NCBI RefSeq assembly: GCF_900103975.1
Contig: NZ_FNIR01000007.1
Coordinates: 1-64,000, forward strand
Direction: 5' to 3'
From: Klenkia soli
Lineage (GTDB): Bacteria > Actinomycetota > Actinomycetes > Mycobacteriales > Geodermatophilaceae
DNA length: 64,000 bases
A model generated the notes under the pieces. It saw only the letters and a list, made by a program, of their open reading frames with translations, made no database searches and was not told the origin of the DNA. A program made the position numbers and the translations under genes. Of the stretch, positions 34,144 to 45,250 are shown piece by piece. Position 1 is the stretch's first letter, and each line of letters begins with the position of its first letter.

Positions 34144-35676
34144 TCAGCTACCGGCCGGTGCGAAGCTGCTCAGCGGCGGGATCGACAGCCCGGGCACGCC
34201 CTGGACCGTGACGTCGGCCGTGGTCACGTAGGCACCCTCGAGGGCGTACCAGGGGGCGAACCAGGCCTGCTCGACCAGCTGGTCGGACAGCTGCTGCAGC
34301 ACGTCGGCCTGCTGGTCGGCCGGGGCGGTGACGGCCTGCTGCACCAGCGCGTCGATGGAGGGGTCGCTGCTCTTGAACGGGTTGAACGGCGACTGCTGGG
34401 TGAGCGTGAGGCCGATCATCTCGTAGGGCGACCCGGCGGTCAGCGTGAAGAAGTTCGCCGGCCACTGCGCGCCGATGATGCTGCCGACGACCTGGTCACC
34501 GGTGATCGGCGCGTAGGTGACGTCGATGTTCAGCGAGGAGAAGGCCTCGGTCATGGCGGCCTGCTCGTCGGGGTAGACCGGCGAGAAGTCCGGCAGCGTC
34601 ATCGAGAAGCCGTCGGCGTACCCGGCCTCGGCCATGAGCTCCTTGGCCTTGTCCAGGTCGAAGTCGTAGGTGCCCTCGAGCGAGGCGTCGTAGCCGTCGG
34701 ACTCCGGCCCGAAGACCTGCACGGTGGGCTGGCCCAGACCGTTCTTCACCACGTCGACGATCGACTGGCGGTCGATGGCGTAGTTGATCGCCTGCCGCAC
34801 CCGCACATCACCCAGGGCCGGGGCCAGGGCGCCGGCGCGGTCCCACAGGTAGATGCCCTCGATGCCGCCGCTGGTGTAGGTGGTCACCGTCAGGCCCGCG
34901 CTCTCCGCGCCGTCCTGCAGGTCGTTGGTCTGGGCGGTCGAGCCGTCGATCTGGCCCGACCGCAGGCCGTTGAGCACCGCGGTGGTGTCGTCGAGGTACT
35001 GCACCTCGACGGTGTCGAAGGGGTAGGAGTCGGCGTCCCAGTAGTCCTCGTTGCGGGTGAACGTGTAGTCGCTGCCCGCGGTGCTGGCGTCGGCGTCGTA
35101 GACGTACGGGCCGGAGCCGACCGGGTTGGTGGCCAGGTCGGGGCTGTCCAGCGCGTCCGGGCTGGCCATGTAGCCGCTGCTGCGGGCCAGGCTCTGCAGC
35201 AGGCCCGGGTCGGGCCGGCTGAGGACGAGGTCCACGTGGGTGGCGTCGACGACCTCGACGCTGCTGATCGACCCGAGCGCGGTGCCGGCCTCGCCGGTGG
35301 CGGCGCGGGCGACGTCCAGGTTGGCCTTGACCGCGTCGGCGTCGAACGCGGTGCCGTCGGTGAAGGTCACGCCCTCGCGCAGGGTCAGGCTCAGCGTCGT
35401 GTTGGTCTCGTCGTAGGACCACTCGGTGGCGAGGTCCGCGGCGGGCTGGCCGTCGGCGTCCTGGGTGAGCAGCTTGTCGTAGACGGCCTGGTAGTAGGTG
35501 TCCTCGGGGCCGCTCTGCGCCATCGCGCCGATGGCGAACGAGCTGGGCGGGGTGATCGCGGCGAGGGTCAGGGTGTCGTCACCGCCCCCGGACCCGGAGG
35601 AGGAACCGCCCCCGCCGCCGCACGCGGCGAGCAGGAGCAGGGACGCGGCACTGGCCGCGATGAGGGACCGACGCAT
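34144..35676 (-). CDS. solute-binding lipoprotein of ABC transporter (SBP family 5, module 2)
   Basis: Secreted binding protein of 510 residues. Signal MRRSLIAASAASLLLLAAC with the lipobox Cys at about 19, then a Gly/Ser-rich linker. Family 5 motifs include FDADAVKANL, GSGPYVY and RVRQAINYAI. ATG 35676 is chosen because it starts the signal peptide; the upstream in-frame ATG would bury it. First gene of the module 2 operon, preceded by a recognisable promoter at 35781-35808. Ligand likely a glycoside by context. Confidence 0.92.
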   Translation of the reverse strand: MRRSLIAASAASLLLLAACGGGGGSSSGSGGGDDTLTLAAITPPSSFAIGAMAQSGPEDTYYQAVYDKLLTQDADGQPAADLATEWSYDETNTTLSLTLREGVTFTDGTAFDADAVKANLDVARAATGEAGTALGSISSVEVVDATHVDLVLSRPDPGLLQSLARSSGYMASPDALDSPDLATNPVGSGPYVYDADASTAGSDYTFTRNEDYWDADSYPFDTVEVQYLDDTTAVLNGLRSGQIDGSTAQTNDLQDGAESAGLTVTTYTSGGIEGIYLWDRAGALAPALGDVRVRQAINYAIDRQSIVDVVKNGLGQPTVQVFGPESDGYDASLEGTYDFDLDKAKELMAEAGYADGFSMTLPDFSPVYPDEQAAMTEAFSSLNIDVTYAPITGDQVVGSIIGAQWPANFFTLTAGSPYEMIGLTLTQQSPFNPFKSSDPSIDALVQQAVTAPADQQADVLQQLSDQLVEQAWFAPWYALEGAYVTTADVTVQGVPGLSIPPLSSFAPAGS

Positions 35677-35780
35677 GGGGACTCCAGGGGCGACGGGACC
35701 GACGGTGGCCCCGGGCGGCGCGAGCCGCTGTGACAGGTCGCAGGCGCCCGGTCTGTGCCTCGGGTCACCCTGCATCGCCG

Positions 35781-35808
35781 ACTTTAGCGCCAGTGGCACA
35801 TATGTCAA
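35781..35808 (-). promoter_or_regulatory. sigma70-type promoter for module 2 operon
   Basis: On the minus strand TTGACA (35808-35803) and TAAAGT (35786-35781) are separated by 16 bp. A start near 35774 would give a leader of about 98 nt to the lipoprotein ATG. The AT-rich spacer ACATATGT-like segment is a possible binding site for the ROK regulator encoded just upstream. Confidence 0.65.
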
Positions 35809-35824
35809 GGACCACGTTCGTGGC

Positions 35825-37087
35825 TCAGCCCACGGCCACCTGGTGCAGGTGCGCGGCGTGGCCCACCGGGCTGCCGTGCTCGACCCAGTGGCCGAGCCCG
35901 GCCGGGTCGAAGAGCTGCTCGATGGCCAGGATGGCCGCGCCGGTCACCCCCTCCTGGAAGCCCAGCGAGGCAGGCCGGATCACCAGCTGCTGCCCGGCCA
36001 GCCGGGAGACCCGGCCGCGCACGGTCTCGGCGAAGGTGTCGAACACCGACTCCCCCACCCGCAGGGCGCCTCCGCCCAGCACCACGGTGCCCGGGTTCAC
36101 GAAGTTCACCAGGTTGGCCACGGTGGTGCCGACCAGCCGGGCGCTGGCCAGCACCACCTCGGTGGCCAGCGGGTCGCCGTCCCGGGCGGCCATGCCGACG
36201 TCCTCGGCGGTGAGCTGGCCGTGCCGCTCGAGCAACCGGCGCAGCGCCGGGCTCTCGTCGACCCGGCCGGTCACGCGGCGCACCAGGCTCCAGCCCCCCG
36301 ACAGCGCCTCCAGGCACCCGGTCTGGCCGCACCGGCACAGGACGTCGGGGTCGTCGGTGACCTGCAGGTGGCCGATGTCCCCGGCCGCCCCGCTGTCGCC
36401 GCGCCACACCTGGCCCCGCGAGACCAGACCGGCGCCGACCCCTTCGTCGACCAGGATGTACAGCAGGTCGCGCCCGTCCTGGGGCTCGCCGACGTGCCAC
36501 TCGGCCAGGGCCATGAGGTTGACGTCGTTGTCCACCCAGACGGGGGCGTCGTAGCGCTCACGGAACCAGGTGCGCACGCTGTGGCCGTCCCATCCGGGCA
36601 GGATCGGCGGGGCCACGATGCGGCCGCTGCCGAAGCTGACCGGCCCGGACACGCCGACCCCGAACGCCCACGGCTCGGTGCGGGTCCGGCGGGCCAGCCG
36701 GGTGAACATGCCGTCGAGCATCGCCATGGTCGCCTCGGGCCCGACGTCGGCCACCCAGTCCTGCTGCATCGAGGCGATCACGGCGCCGTCGAGGGTGGCC
36801 ACCGCCACGCGGCTCTCGGTGGCCCCGATGACCGCGGCGAACACGTGCCCGGCCTCGACCCGGAACCGCAGCTGGCGCGAGGGCCGCCCACCGCCGGAGG
36901 GCGCCAGGTCGGCGTCCTCTAGCAGGCCGACGTCGATGGCCTGCTGCACCCGCTGGGCGACGACCTTGCGGCCCAGCCCGCTCTGCTGCTCCAGGGCCGG
37001 CCGGGTCAGTGCCGCGCCGGTGCGCACCAGGTTGATCAGGCGGCTCTGCACGAAGGCGTCCTGCGGGGACGGTGCCGAGCTGGTCAT
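35825..37087 (-). CDS. ROK family transcriptional regulator
   Basis: Regulator of 420 residues: N-terminal winged HTH (about residues 12-65, ALTRPALEQQSGLGRKVVAQRVQ) joined to a ROK sugar-kinase-like domain. The glucose-site motifs are present: VDNDVNLMALAEW, and the zinc motif CRCGQTGCLEA. Such proteins usually repress sugar operons and release DNA on binding a sugar. It is upstream of the module 2 operon on the same strand and divergent from the GH78 gene, so it probably controls both. Its own promoter may use the TATGAT hexamer at 37122-37117. Confidence 0.9.
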   Translation of the reverse strand: MTSSAPSPQDAFVQSRLINLVRTGAALTRPALEQQSGLGRKVVAQRVQQAIDVGLLEDADLAPSGGGRPSRQLRFRVEAGHVFAAVIGATESRVAVATLDGAVIASMQQDWVADVGPEATMAMLDGMFTRLARRTRTEPWAFGVGVSGPVSFGSGRIVAPPILPGWDGHSVRTWFRERYDAPVWVDNDVNLMALAEWHVGEPQDGRDLLYILVDEGVGAGLVSRGQVWRGDSGAAGDIGHLQVTDDPDVLCRCGQTGCLEALSGGWSLVRRVTGRVDESPALRRLLERHGQLTAEDVGMAARDGDPLATEVVLASARLVGTTVANLVNFVNPGTVVLGGGALRVGESVFDTFAETVRGRVSRLAGQQLVIRPASLGFQEGVTGAAILAIEQLFDPAGLGHWVEHGSPVGHAAHLHQVAVG

Positions 37088-37116
37088 GGGGGTTCCCTCC
37101 GAGCGATGTGCCCGCC

Positions 37117-37155
37117 ATCATAAGTTCTTCCCGCACACAAGCCAGCGTCGCTGGC
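37117..37155. promoter_or_regulatory. ROK/GH78 divergent region: -10 hexamer and 15-bp palindrome
   Basis: A TATGAT hexamer on the minus strand (37122-37117) suits the ROK gene, leaving a leader of about 23 nt. A 15-bp perfect palindrome GCCAGCG-T-CGCTGGC spans 37141-37155, midway between the two divergent starts, and may be an operator. No clear -35 is visible for either direction. Confidence 0.4.
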
Positions 37156-37180
37156 CCCGTCGAGCGATGCCGGAGTCCCC

Positions 37181-40039
37181 ATGGTCCAGCCCTCCCCCGC
37201 CACACCTCGGCCCCGGGTCGTCGACCTGCGGGCCGGACGCCGTCGGGACGGCGTGCGGTGGGTCGACGGACCGGCCCCGGTGCTGTCCTGGCGCACCGCC
37301 GACGGGCCGCCCGGGTGGGTGCAGTCCCGGGCCGAGCTGAGGGTGACGTGGCTGGACGACGGCGGCAGCACCGGCACCGCGACGGCGTCCGGCCCGGTGA
37401 GCACCGGCATCGCCTGGCCCTGGCGGCCGCTGCGGTCACGGGAGCGGGTGCGCATCGAGGTCGTGACGGCCGCCGTGGACGGGCCCGCCTCGGCGGGCGC
37501 CGCCGTCGAGGTCGAGGCACCGCTGCTGGACGCCGCCGACTGGACCGCCTCGTGGATCGCGCTCCCCACCGGCGAGGACACCCCGGGGCAGCTGCGCCGC
37601 TGCTTCACCCTCCCCGCCGCACCGGTCCGCGCCCGCCTGCACGTGACCGCCCTCGGCGCGCTGGAGGTCGAGCTCAACGGGGTGCGCGTCGGCGACGAGG
37701 TGCTGGCCCCGGGGTGGACGGCCTACCACGACCGGGTGCTGGCCAGCACCCACGACGTCACCGACCTGCTGCGGGCCGGGACCAACGTGGTCGGCGCCTG
37801 GCTCGCCGGGGCCTGGTTCACCGAGCGGTACGGCTTCTTCGGCCGCGCCCGCCGCGCCTACGACGGCCCACCCGCCCTGCTGGCCCAGCTGGAGGTGGAC
37901 CTGGTCGACGGCACCCGCGTGGTGGTCGGCACCGACGGCACCTGGACGGGGACGACGGAAGGACCGCTGCGCGCCTCGGGCATCTACGCGGGCGAGGAGT
38001 TCGACGCCACCCGCCACGACCCGGCGTGGTCGCGCCCGGGGCCCGCCGGCGACGGCTGGGCGCCCGTGCGGGTGCTCCCCGCGCCGTCGGCGGTGGTGCT
38101 GCCGGCCACCGCCGAGCCCGTCCGCCGCACGCAGCTGGTCACCCCGGTCGCCCTGACGACCAGCCCGTCGGGCGCGCAGCAGGTCGACTTCGGCCAGAAC
38201 CTGGTCGGCCGGGTGCGGATCCGGGTCACCGGCCCGGCCGGGCACACGGTCACCCTGCGGCACGCCGAGGTGCTGGAGGACGGCGAGCTGGCCACCCGGC
38301 AGCTGCGGCACGCGTACTCGGTGGACCGGTACACCCTGGCCGGTACCGGGGTCGAGGAGTGGGAGCCGCGGTTCACCTTCCACGGGTTCCGTTACCTGCA
38401 GGTCGACGACTGGCCCGGCGAGCTGACCGCCGCCGACGTCACCGCGGTGGTCTGCCACTCCGACATGGCTCCGACGGCGTCCTTCTCCTGCTCGGAGCCG
38501 TTGCTGGAGAGGCTGCACGAGAACGTCGCGTGGAGCATGCGCGGCAACTTCCTGTCCATCCCCACCGACTGCCCGCAGCGCGACGAGCGGCTGGGCTGGA
38601 CCGGGGACCTGCAGGTCTTCGCCGGCGCCGCGGCGACCCTGCACGACTGCGACGCCTTCCTCACCTCGTGGCTGGCCGACCTGGCCGCCGAGCAGCGCCG
38701 CAGCGGAGGTGTCGTCCCGATCATCGTGCCCACCGCGATGCCCGAGGACCGCGAGGGCGTCGTGGCGGCCTGGGGTGACGCGGCGACCGTCGTCCCGTGG
38801 ACGCTGCACGAGCGGTTCGGCGACGTCGACGTGCTCGCCCGGCAGTGGGCGAGCATGCAGGCCTGGGTGGAGGTGGAGCTGGCGCAGGCCGACGAGGAGG
38901 GCCTGTGGTCCCGCGGCTACCAGCTGGGCGACTGGCTGGACCCGCGGGCGCCGGCGCACAGCCCGCGCGAGGGGCGGACGCACCCGTCGCTGGTGGCCTC
39001 GGCCTACCTGTTCCGCTCGCTGGACGTCGTCGCCCGCACCGCCCGGGTGCTCGGCCAGGACGCCGACGCTGACCGGTACGCGGGCCTGGCCGAGCGCACC
39101 CGCACCGCGTTCCTGGCCGCCTACGTGACCCCGGCCGGGCGGATGGTCTCCGCGGGACCCACGACCTACGCGATGACCCTGGTGTTCGGCATCGCCACCG
39201 ACCCGCTGCTGCGCGAGCGGCTGGGGCGGCGGCTGGCCGAGGTCGTGCGGGAGGACGGCTACCGGATCGGCACCGGGTTCGTCGGCACGCCGCTGGTCAT
39301 GGACGCCCTCTGCGCCACCGGTCAGCTGCACACGGCAGGTCGGCTGCTGCTGCAGACGGAGTCGCCGTCCTGGCTGTACCCGGTCACGGTCGGGGCGACC
39401 ACGGTGTGGGAGCGCTGGGACGCCCTGCTGCCCGACGGCACGGTCAACCCGCACGAGATGACGTCGTTCAACCACTACGCCCTGGGCGCGGTGGTCGACT
39501 GGCTGCACCGCGGCCTGGTGGGCATCGCCCCCGCGGAGCCCGGCTACCGGCGGGTGCGGGTGGCCCCGGTCGTCCTGCCCGGCCTGACGTCGGCCACGAG
39601 CGACCTGGTCACCCCCTACGGCCCGGTGCACGCGGGCTGGGTGCTCGCCGACGGCGCCGTCCGCGTGACCGCGCACATCCCGACCGGGGCCGGCGCCGAC
39701 GTCCTGCTGCCCGACGGCACGACAGACCAGGTCGGGTCCGGCGAGCACAGCTGGACGGTGCCGTGGGCCCCGCCGGTGCCCACCCCGCAGCTGGCCGGCC
39801 TGGACACCGACCTGGCCGAGCTGGTCGACGACCCCGAGGCGCTGGCCCTGGTCCGCTCCCGGGTGGCCGCCTTCGACCCCGGCCGGGCCCGGGCCTTCGA
39901 CGGCCCGCTGCGCTACGAGGCCGGCTCCACCCTGCGCACCGCCCTGATGTTCGCCGACCCCGCCGGCCTGCAGCAGGTCGACCAGGCACTGCTCGACCTC
40001 GCCGCCCACCGCACCACCCCCACCGAGGAGACCCCGTGA
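37181..40039 (+). CDS. GH78 alpha-L-rhamnosidase
   Basis: Glycoside hydrolase of 952 residues without signal peptide. N-terminal beta domains carry the lectin-like rhamnosidase segment (WTASWIALP, LEVELNGVRVGDEVLAPGWTAY). The (alpha/alpha)6 catalytic domain has the acid Glu469 in CPQRDERLGWTGD and the general base Glu744 in VWERWD, then a C-terminal beta domain (PGYRRVRVAPV). It removes terminal rhamnose from flavonoid or other plant glycosides inside the cell. ATG 37181 has GGAG five bases upstream. Divergent from the ROK gene and coupled to the next gene by a GTGA overlap. Confidence 0.93.
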   Translation: MVQPSPATPRPRVVDLRAGRRRDGVRWVDGPAPVLSWRTADGPPGWVQSRAELRVTWLDDGGSTGTATASGPVSTGIAWPWRPLRSRERVRIEVVTAAVDGPASAGAAVEVEAPLLDAADWTASWIALPTGEDTPGQLRRCFTLPAAPVRARLHVTALGALEVELNGVRVGDEVLAPGWTAYHDRVLASTHDVTDLLRAGTNVVGAWLAGAWFTERYGFFGRARRAYDGPPALLAQLEVDLVDGTRVVVGTDGTWTGTTEGPLRASGIYAGEEFDATRHDPAWSRPGPAGDGWAPVRVLPAPSAVVLPATAEPVRRTQLVTPVALTTSPSGAQQVDFGQNLVGRVRIRVTGPAGHTVTLRHAEVLEDGELATRQLRHAYSVDRYTLAGTGVEEWEPRFTFHGFRYLQVDDWPGELTAADVTAVVCHSDMAPTASFSCSEPLLERLHENVAWSMRGNFLSIPTDCPQRDERLGWTGDLQVFAGAAATLHDCDAFLTSWLADLAAEQRRSGGVVPIIVPTAMPEDREGVVAAWGDAATVVPWTLHERFGDVDVLARQWASMQAWVEVELAQADEEGLWSRGYQLGDWLDPRAPAHSPREGRTHPSLVASAYLFRSLDVVARTARVLGQDADADRYAGLAERTRTAFLAAYVTPAGRMVSAGPTTYAMTLVFGIATDPLLRERLGRRLAEVVREDGYRIGTGFVGTPLVMDALCATGQLHTAGRLLLQTESPSWLYPVTVGATTVWERWDALLPDGTVNPHEMTSFNHYALGAVVDWLHRGLVGIAPAEPGYRRVRVAPVVLPGLTSATSDLVTPYGPVHAGWVLADGAVRVTAHIPTGAGADVLLPDGTTDQVGSGEHSWTVPWAPPVPTPQLAGLDTDLAELVDDPEALALVRSRVAAFDPGRARAFDGPLRYEAGSTLRTALMFADPAGLQQVDQALLDLAAHRTTPTEETP

Positions 40040-41676
40040 CCACCACCCCGCTGCCCCACCTGCGCGCCACCGCCACCGGGCACCAGCTCGTCGTCGACGG
40101 CCGCCCGGCGCTGCTGCTGGGCGGGCAGCTGCACAACTCCACCTCCTCGGACCCCGTCGGCGTCCGCGCGGTGCTGGCCCGGTTGGCCGCCGAGGGGGTG
40201 CGCACGGTGATCGGCTCGGTCAGCTGGGCGCAGGTCGAACCGGTCGAGGGCACCCTGGACCTGGCGACGGTCGATGCCCAGGTGGCCGCCGCGCAGGAGC
40301 TGGACCTGCGGCTGGTGCTGATCTGGTTCGGCGCGTTCAAGAACGCGTCGTCGACCTACGCGCCGACCTGGGTCCGTGCGGACACCGACCGCTTCCCCCG
40401 CGCGCGGACCCGCGGGGACCGGACGCAGGCCTTCACCTACCCCGGCGGCATGCCCAAGCCGGTGCTCAGCGTGTTCTCCCCCGAGCTGCTCGAGGCCGAC
40501 CGCCGCGCCTACACCGGTTTCCTGCGGCACCTGGCCGAGGTCGACCCGACCCACCGGGTCGTCCTGGTCCAGGTGGAGAACGAGGTCGGGCTGCTCGGCG
40601 ACAGCCGCGACCGCTCCCCGGTGGCCGAGCGGGCCTGGGCGGCACCGGTGCCGCAACCGCTGCTGGACCTGCTCGGACGGGGTGGGGAACTGCGCCCCGA
40701 GCTGACCGCGCTGTGGGCGCGCCACGGACGCCGGACGTCGGGCACCTGGGCGGAGGTCTTCGGCGACGACTGGGAGGCCGACGAGGTGTTCATGGCCTGG
40801 GGCTTCGGCTCCTACCTGGGCTCCCTGGCCACGGCCGGCAAGGAGGTCCTGGCGCTGCCCACCCTGGCCAACGCCTGGCTCGGGCCGCAGCCGGGCCAGC
40901 CCGAGGCCGGCGACTACCCCAGCGGGGGCCCGGTCGCCCGGGTGCTCGACGTCTGGCGGGCGGCGGCACCGGACCTGGACCTGCTCGGGCCGGACCTCTA
41001 CGGCGCCGACGTCGCGCCGGTCATGGCCGCCTACGACCGGCCGGACAACCCGCTGTTCGTCCCGGAGTCGGCGCTGCGCACCGGGAGCATGTTCTGGGCG
41101 CTGGGCCGGCACCGGGCCCTGGGCATGTCGATGTTCGGCATCGACCACCTGCGCGCCGGCAGTCAGCTGGGCGAGGCCTGCCGGCTGCTCGGGTCCCTGG
41201 AGGACCGGATCACCGCGGCGCAGGCCGAGGGCCGGATCGCCGGGGTGCTGCTGGCCGACGGCGCCACCGAGCAGTCGTTCGAGGTGGCCGGGCACCGGGT
41301 CGTGGCCCGCGACGCCCGCGCCCTGCTGGACCGCATGCTGCTCGACGTGGGTGTGCAGGGACCGCCCCCGCCGGGCCCGCGCCCCGACGAGTGCCACGAC
41401 CCCGACGGCCGGCCCTCCCCCGCGGACGGACGCGCCTTCGGGATCGTCATCGCCGAGGGCCCGGGCGACCTCCTGCTGGTCGGCCAGGGCCTGACCGTCG
41501 ACGTCGAACCCGACGACGACACCCACGTCGTCGAGGTGGACGTCGTCGAGGAGGGCACCGTCGTGGACGGCGCCTGGGTGCCCGGGCGGCAGCTCAACGG
41601 CGACGAGCGGCTGTTCCTGCTGCCCCTGGACCGGTTGGGCGCGGTGCGGCTGCGGGTGCTCCGGCGCCCGCGGTGA
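40036..41676 (+). CDS. GH35-like beta-galactosidase with DUF5597-type C-terminal domain
   Basis: Protein of 546 residues. The barrel starts with LGGQLHNSTSSDP and GVRTVIGSVSWAQVEPVEG; acid/base Glu183 in VQVENEVG and candidate nucleophile Glu344 in FVPESAL fit clan A retaining galactosidases. The C-terminal part (GIVIAEGPGDLLLVGQGLTV) matches the DUF5597 domain of small GH35 enzymes. No signal peptide. GTG 40036 overlaps the rhamnosidase stop, so both sugars are probably trimmed together from one substrate class. Its stop abuts the hisG stop with no spacer. Confidence 0.85.
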   Translation: MTTTPLPHLRATATGHQLVVDGRPALLLGGQLHNSTSSDPVGVRAVLARLAAEGVRTVIGSVSWAQVEPVEGTLDLATVDAQVAAAQELDLRLVLIWFGAFKNASSTYAPTWVRADTDRFPRARTRGDRTQAFTYPGGMPKPVLSVFSPELLEADRRAYTGFLRHLAEVDPTHRVVLVQVENEVGLLGDSRDRSPVAERAWAAPVPQPLLDLLGRGGELRPELTALWARHGRRTSGTWAEVFGDDWEADEVFMAWGFGSYLGSLATAGKEVLALPTLANAWLGPQPGQPEAGDYPSGGPVARVLDVWRAAAPDLDLLGPDLYGADVAPVMAAYDRPDNPLFVPESALRTGSMFWALGRHRALGMSMFGIDHLRAGSQLGEACRLLGSLEDRITAAQAEGRIAGVLLADGATEQSFEVAGHRVVARDARALLDRMLLDVGVQGPPPPGPRPDECHDPDGRPSPADGRAFGIVIAEGPGDLLLVGQGLTVDVEPDDDTHVVEVDVVEEGTVVDGAWVPGRQLNGDERLFLLPLDRLGAVRLRVLRRPR

Positions 41677-42558
41677 TCAGATGCGGCAGGCGTGGATCGA
41701 CGTCACCAGGATGGCCCGGGCGCCGAGCTCCCACAGCTCGTCCATGAGCCGGTTGGTCTCGGCCTGGCGGACCATCGCCCGCACGGCCGACCAGCCCGGC
41801 GTCTGCAGCCGGCTGACCGTCGGGCCCTCGAGGCCCGGGGTGATGGCGGTGGCCTTCTCGAGGAGGTCGTCGGGGCAGTCGTAGTCCAGCATCACGTACT
41901 GCCGGGCCACCAGCACCCCGCGCAGCCGGCGCTGCAGCTGCGCCACGGCCGGGTTGTCCTCGGCACCGGTGCGCTGCACCAGGATCGCCTCGCTGGTCAG
42001 CACCGGGTCGCCGATCACGTGCAGACCTGCCTGGCGCAGCGTCGTCCCGGTCTCGACGACGTCGCAGACGGCGTCGGCCACGCCCAGCCGGCACGCGGTC
42101 TCGACCGCGCCGTCGAGCTTGACCACCGCGGCGTCGATGCCGGACTCGGCCAGGAACTTCTGCAGCAGCACCGGGTACGCGGTGGCGATGCGGGTGCCGG
42201 CCAGGTCGGCCACGGTCTCGATGCCCGAACCGGTGGGGCTGGCGAACCGGAAGGACGAGCGGCCGAAGCCCAGTGCCATGACCTCGACGGCCGGGGACTG
42301 CGTGGCCGGCGGGGTGGTCTCCTGCAGCATGTCCCGGCCGGTGATGCCGACGTCCAGCGTGCCGGCGGCGACGTAGACGGCGATGTCCCGCGGTCGCAGG
42401 TAGAAGAACTCGGTGTCGGAGTCGGGGTCGTAGACCGCGAGGTCCTTGGTGCTGCGGCGCTGGCGGTAGCCGCTCTCGGACAGCATCTCGGCCGCGGGTT
42501 CGGACAGGACGCCCTTGTTGGGGACGGCGACGCGCAGCACGGGGGAACTCCTGGTCAT
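41677..42558 (-). CDS. hisG: ATP phosphoribosyltransferase, long form
   Basis: First enzyme of histidine synthesis (ATP + PRPP). 293 residues, the long HisG form with a C-terminal ACT-like domain for histidine feedback. RVAVPNKGVLSEPAAEML, FFYLRPRDIAVYV, DVGITGRDML and the PRPP loop region DVVETGTTLRQAGL are present. ATG 42558 is 4 bp after hisE. Last gene of the rib-his run; the catabolic island ends against its stop codon. Confidence 0.96.
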   Translation of the reverse strand: MTRSSPVLRVAVPNKGVLSEPAAEMLSESGYRQRRSTKDLAVYDPDSDTEFFYLRPRDIAVYVAAGTLDVGITGRDMLQETTPPATQSPAVEVMALGFGRSSFRFASPTGSGIETVADLAGTRIATAYPVLLQKFLAESGIDAAVVKLDGAVETACRLGVADAVCDVVETGTTLRQAGLHVIGDPVLTSEAILVQRTGAEDNPAVAQLQRRLRGVLVARQYVMLDYDCPDDLLEKATAITPGLEGPTVSRLQTPGWSAVRAMVRQAETNRLMDELWELGARAILVTSIHACRI

Positions 42559-42562
42559 CGGT

Positions 42563-44640
<2,078 letters not shown>

Positions 44641-44644
<4 letters not shown>

Positions 44645-45249
44645 GCGCGTGCTCCGATCAGTCGTTCGACGTACTTGGCGATGACGTCCACCTCCAGGTT
44701 GACCGGGTCACCCGGGGCGCGCGTGCCGAGGGTCGTCTCGCGCAGGGTGGTGGGGATGAGGGAGACCTCGAGCCACGGCTCGGGGTCGGTGGCGGCGGTC
44801 AGGGCGCTCACGGTCAGCGAGACGCCGTCCACGGTGATCGAGCCCTTCTCCACGACGTAGCGGGAGATGTCCGCCGGCAGCGCCACCCGGACGACGGTCC
44901 AGTGCTCGCTCGGCGTGACCGACACGACGGTGCCGACGCCGTCGACGTGGCCCTGCACGATGTGGCCGCCCAACCGGGTGTCGGCGGTGACCGCGCGCTC
45001 GAGGTTGACCGGGTCGCCGTCGGAGAGCGAGCCGAGGCTGCTGCGACGCAAGGTCTCGGCCATCACGTCGGTGGACCAGACGTCGGCGGCCACACCGGTG
45101 ACGGTGAGGCAGACCCCGTTGACCGCGATGGAGTCGCCGAGCGCGACGCCCTGGAGGGTCTTGGCTCCGCGGACCTGGAGGCGGGCGGAGTCGCCCTGGT
45201 CGTCGCGGACCACGAGCGTGCCGACCTCCTCGACGATGCCGGTGAACAC
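44641..45249 (-). CDS. ribE: riboflavin synthase alpha chain
   Basis: 202 residues built from two lumazine-binding repeats (VNGVCLTV near 43 and VDGVSLTV near 140), converting two lumazines to riboflavin. The [10 protein letters not shown]-terminus is diagnostic. The start is GTG 45249, 1 bp after the ribD stop. No FMN riboswitch is seen in front of this run. Confidence 0.96.
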
Positions 45250-45250
45250 G

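Noticed and set aside
37436-40009. 857-codon minus-strand open frame opposite the rhamnosidase
   Set aside because: The plus-strand frame has full GH78 motifs with both catalytic glutamates; the antisense product has no recognisable domains.
1-41676. Recent horizontal transfer of the catabolic region
   Set aside because: Base and codon character look the same as in the housekeeping block, and no integrase, IS, tRNA or attachment repeats were seen; an island is suggested only by gene content.
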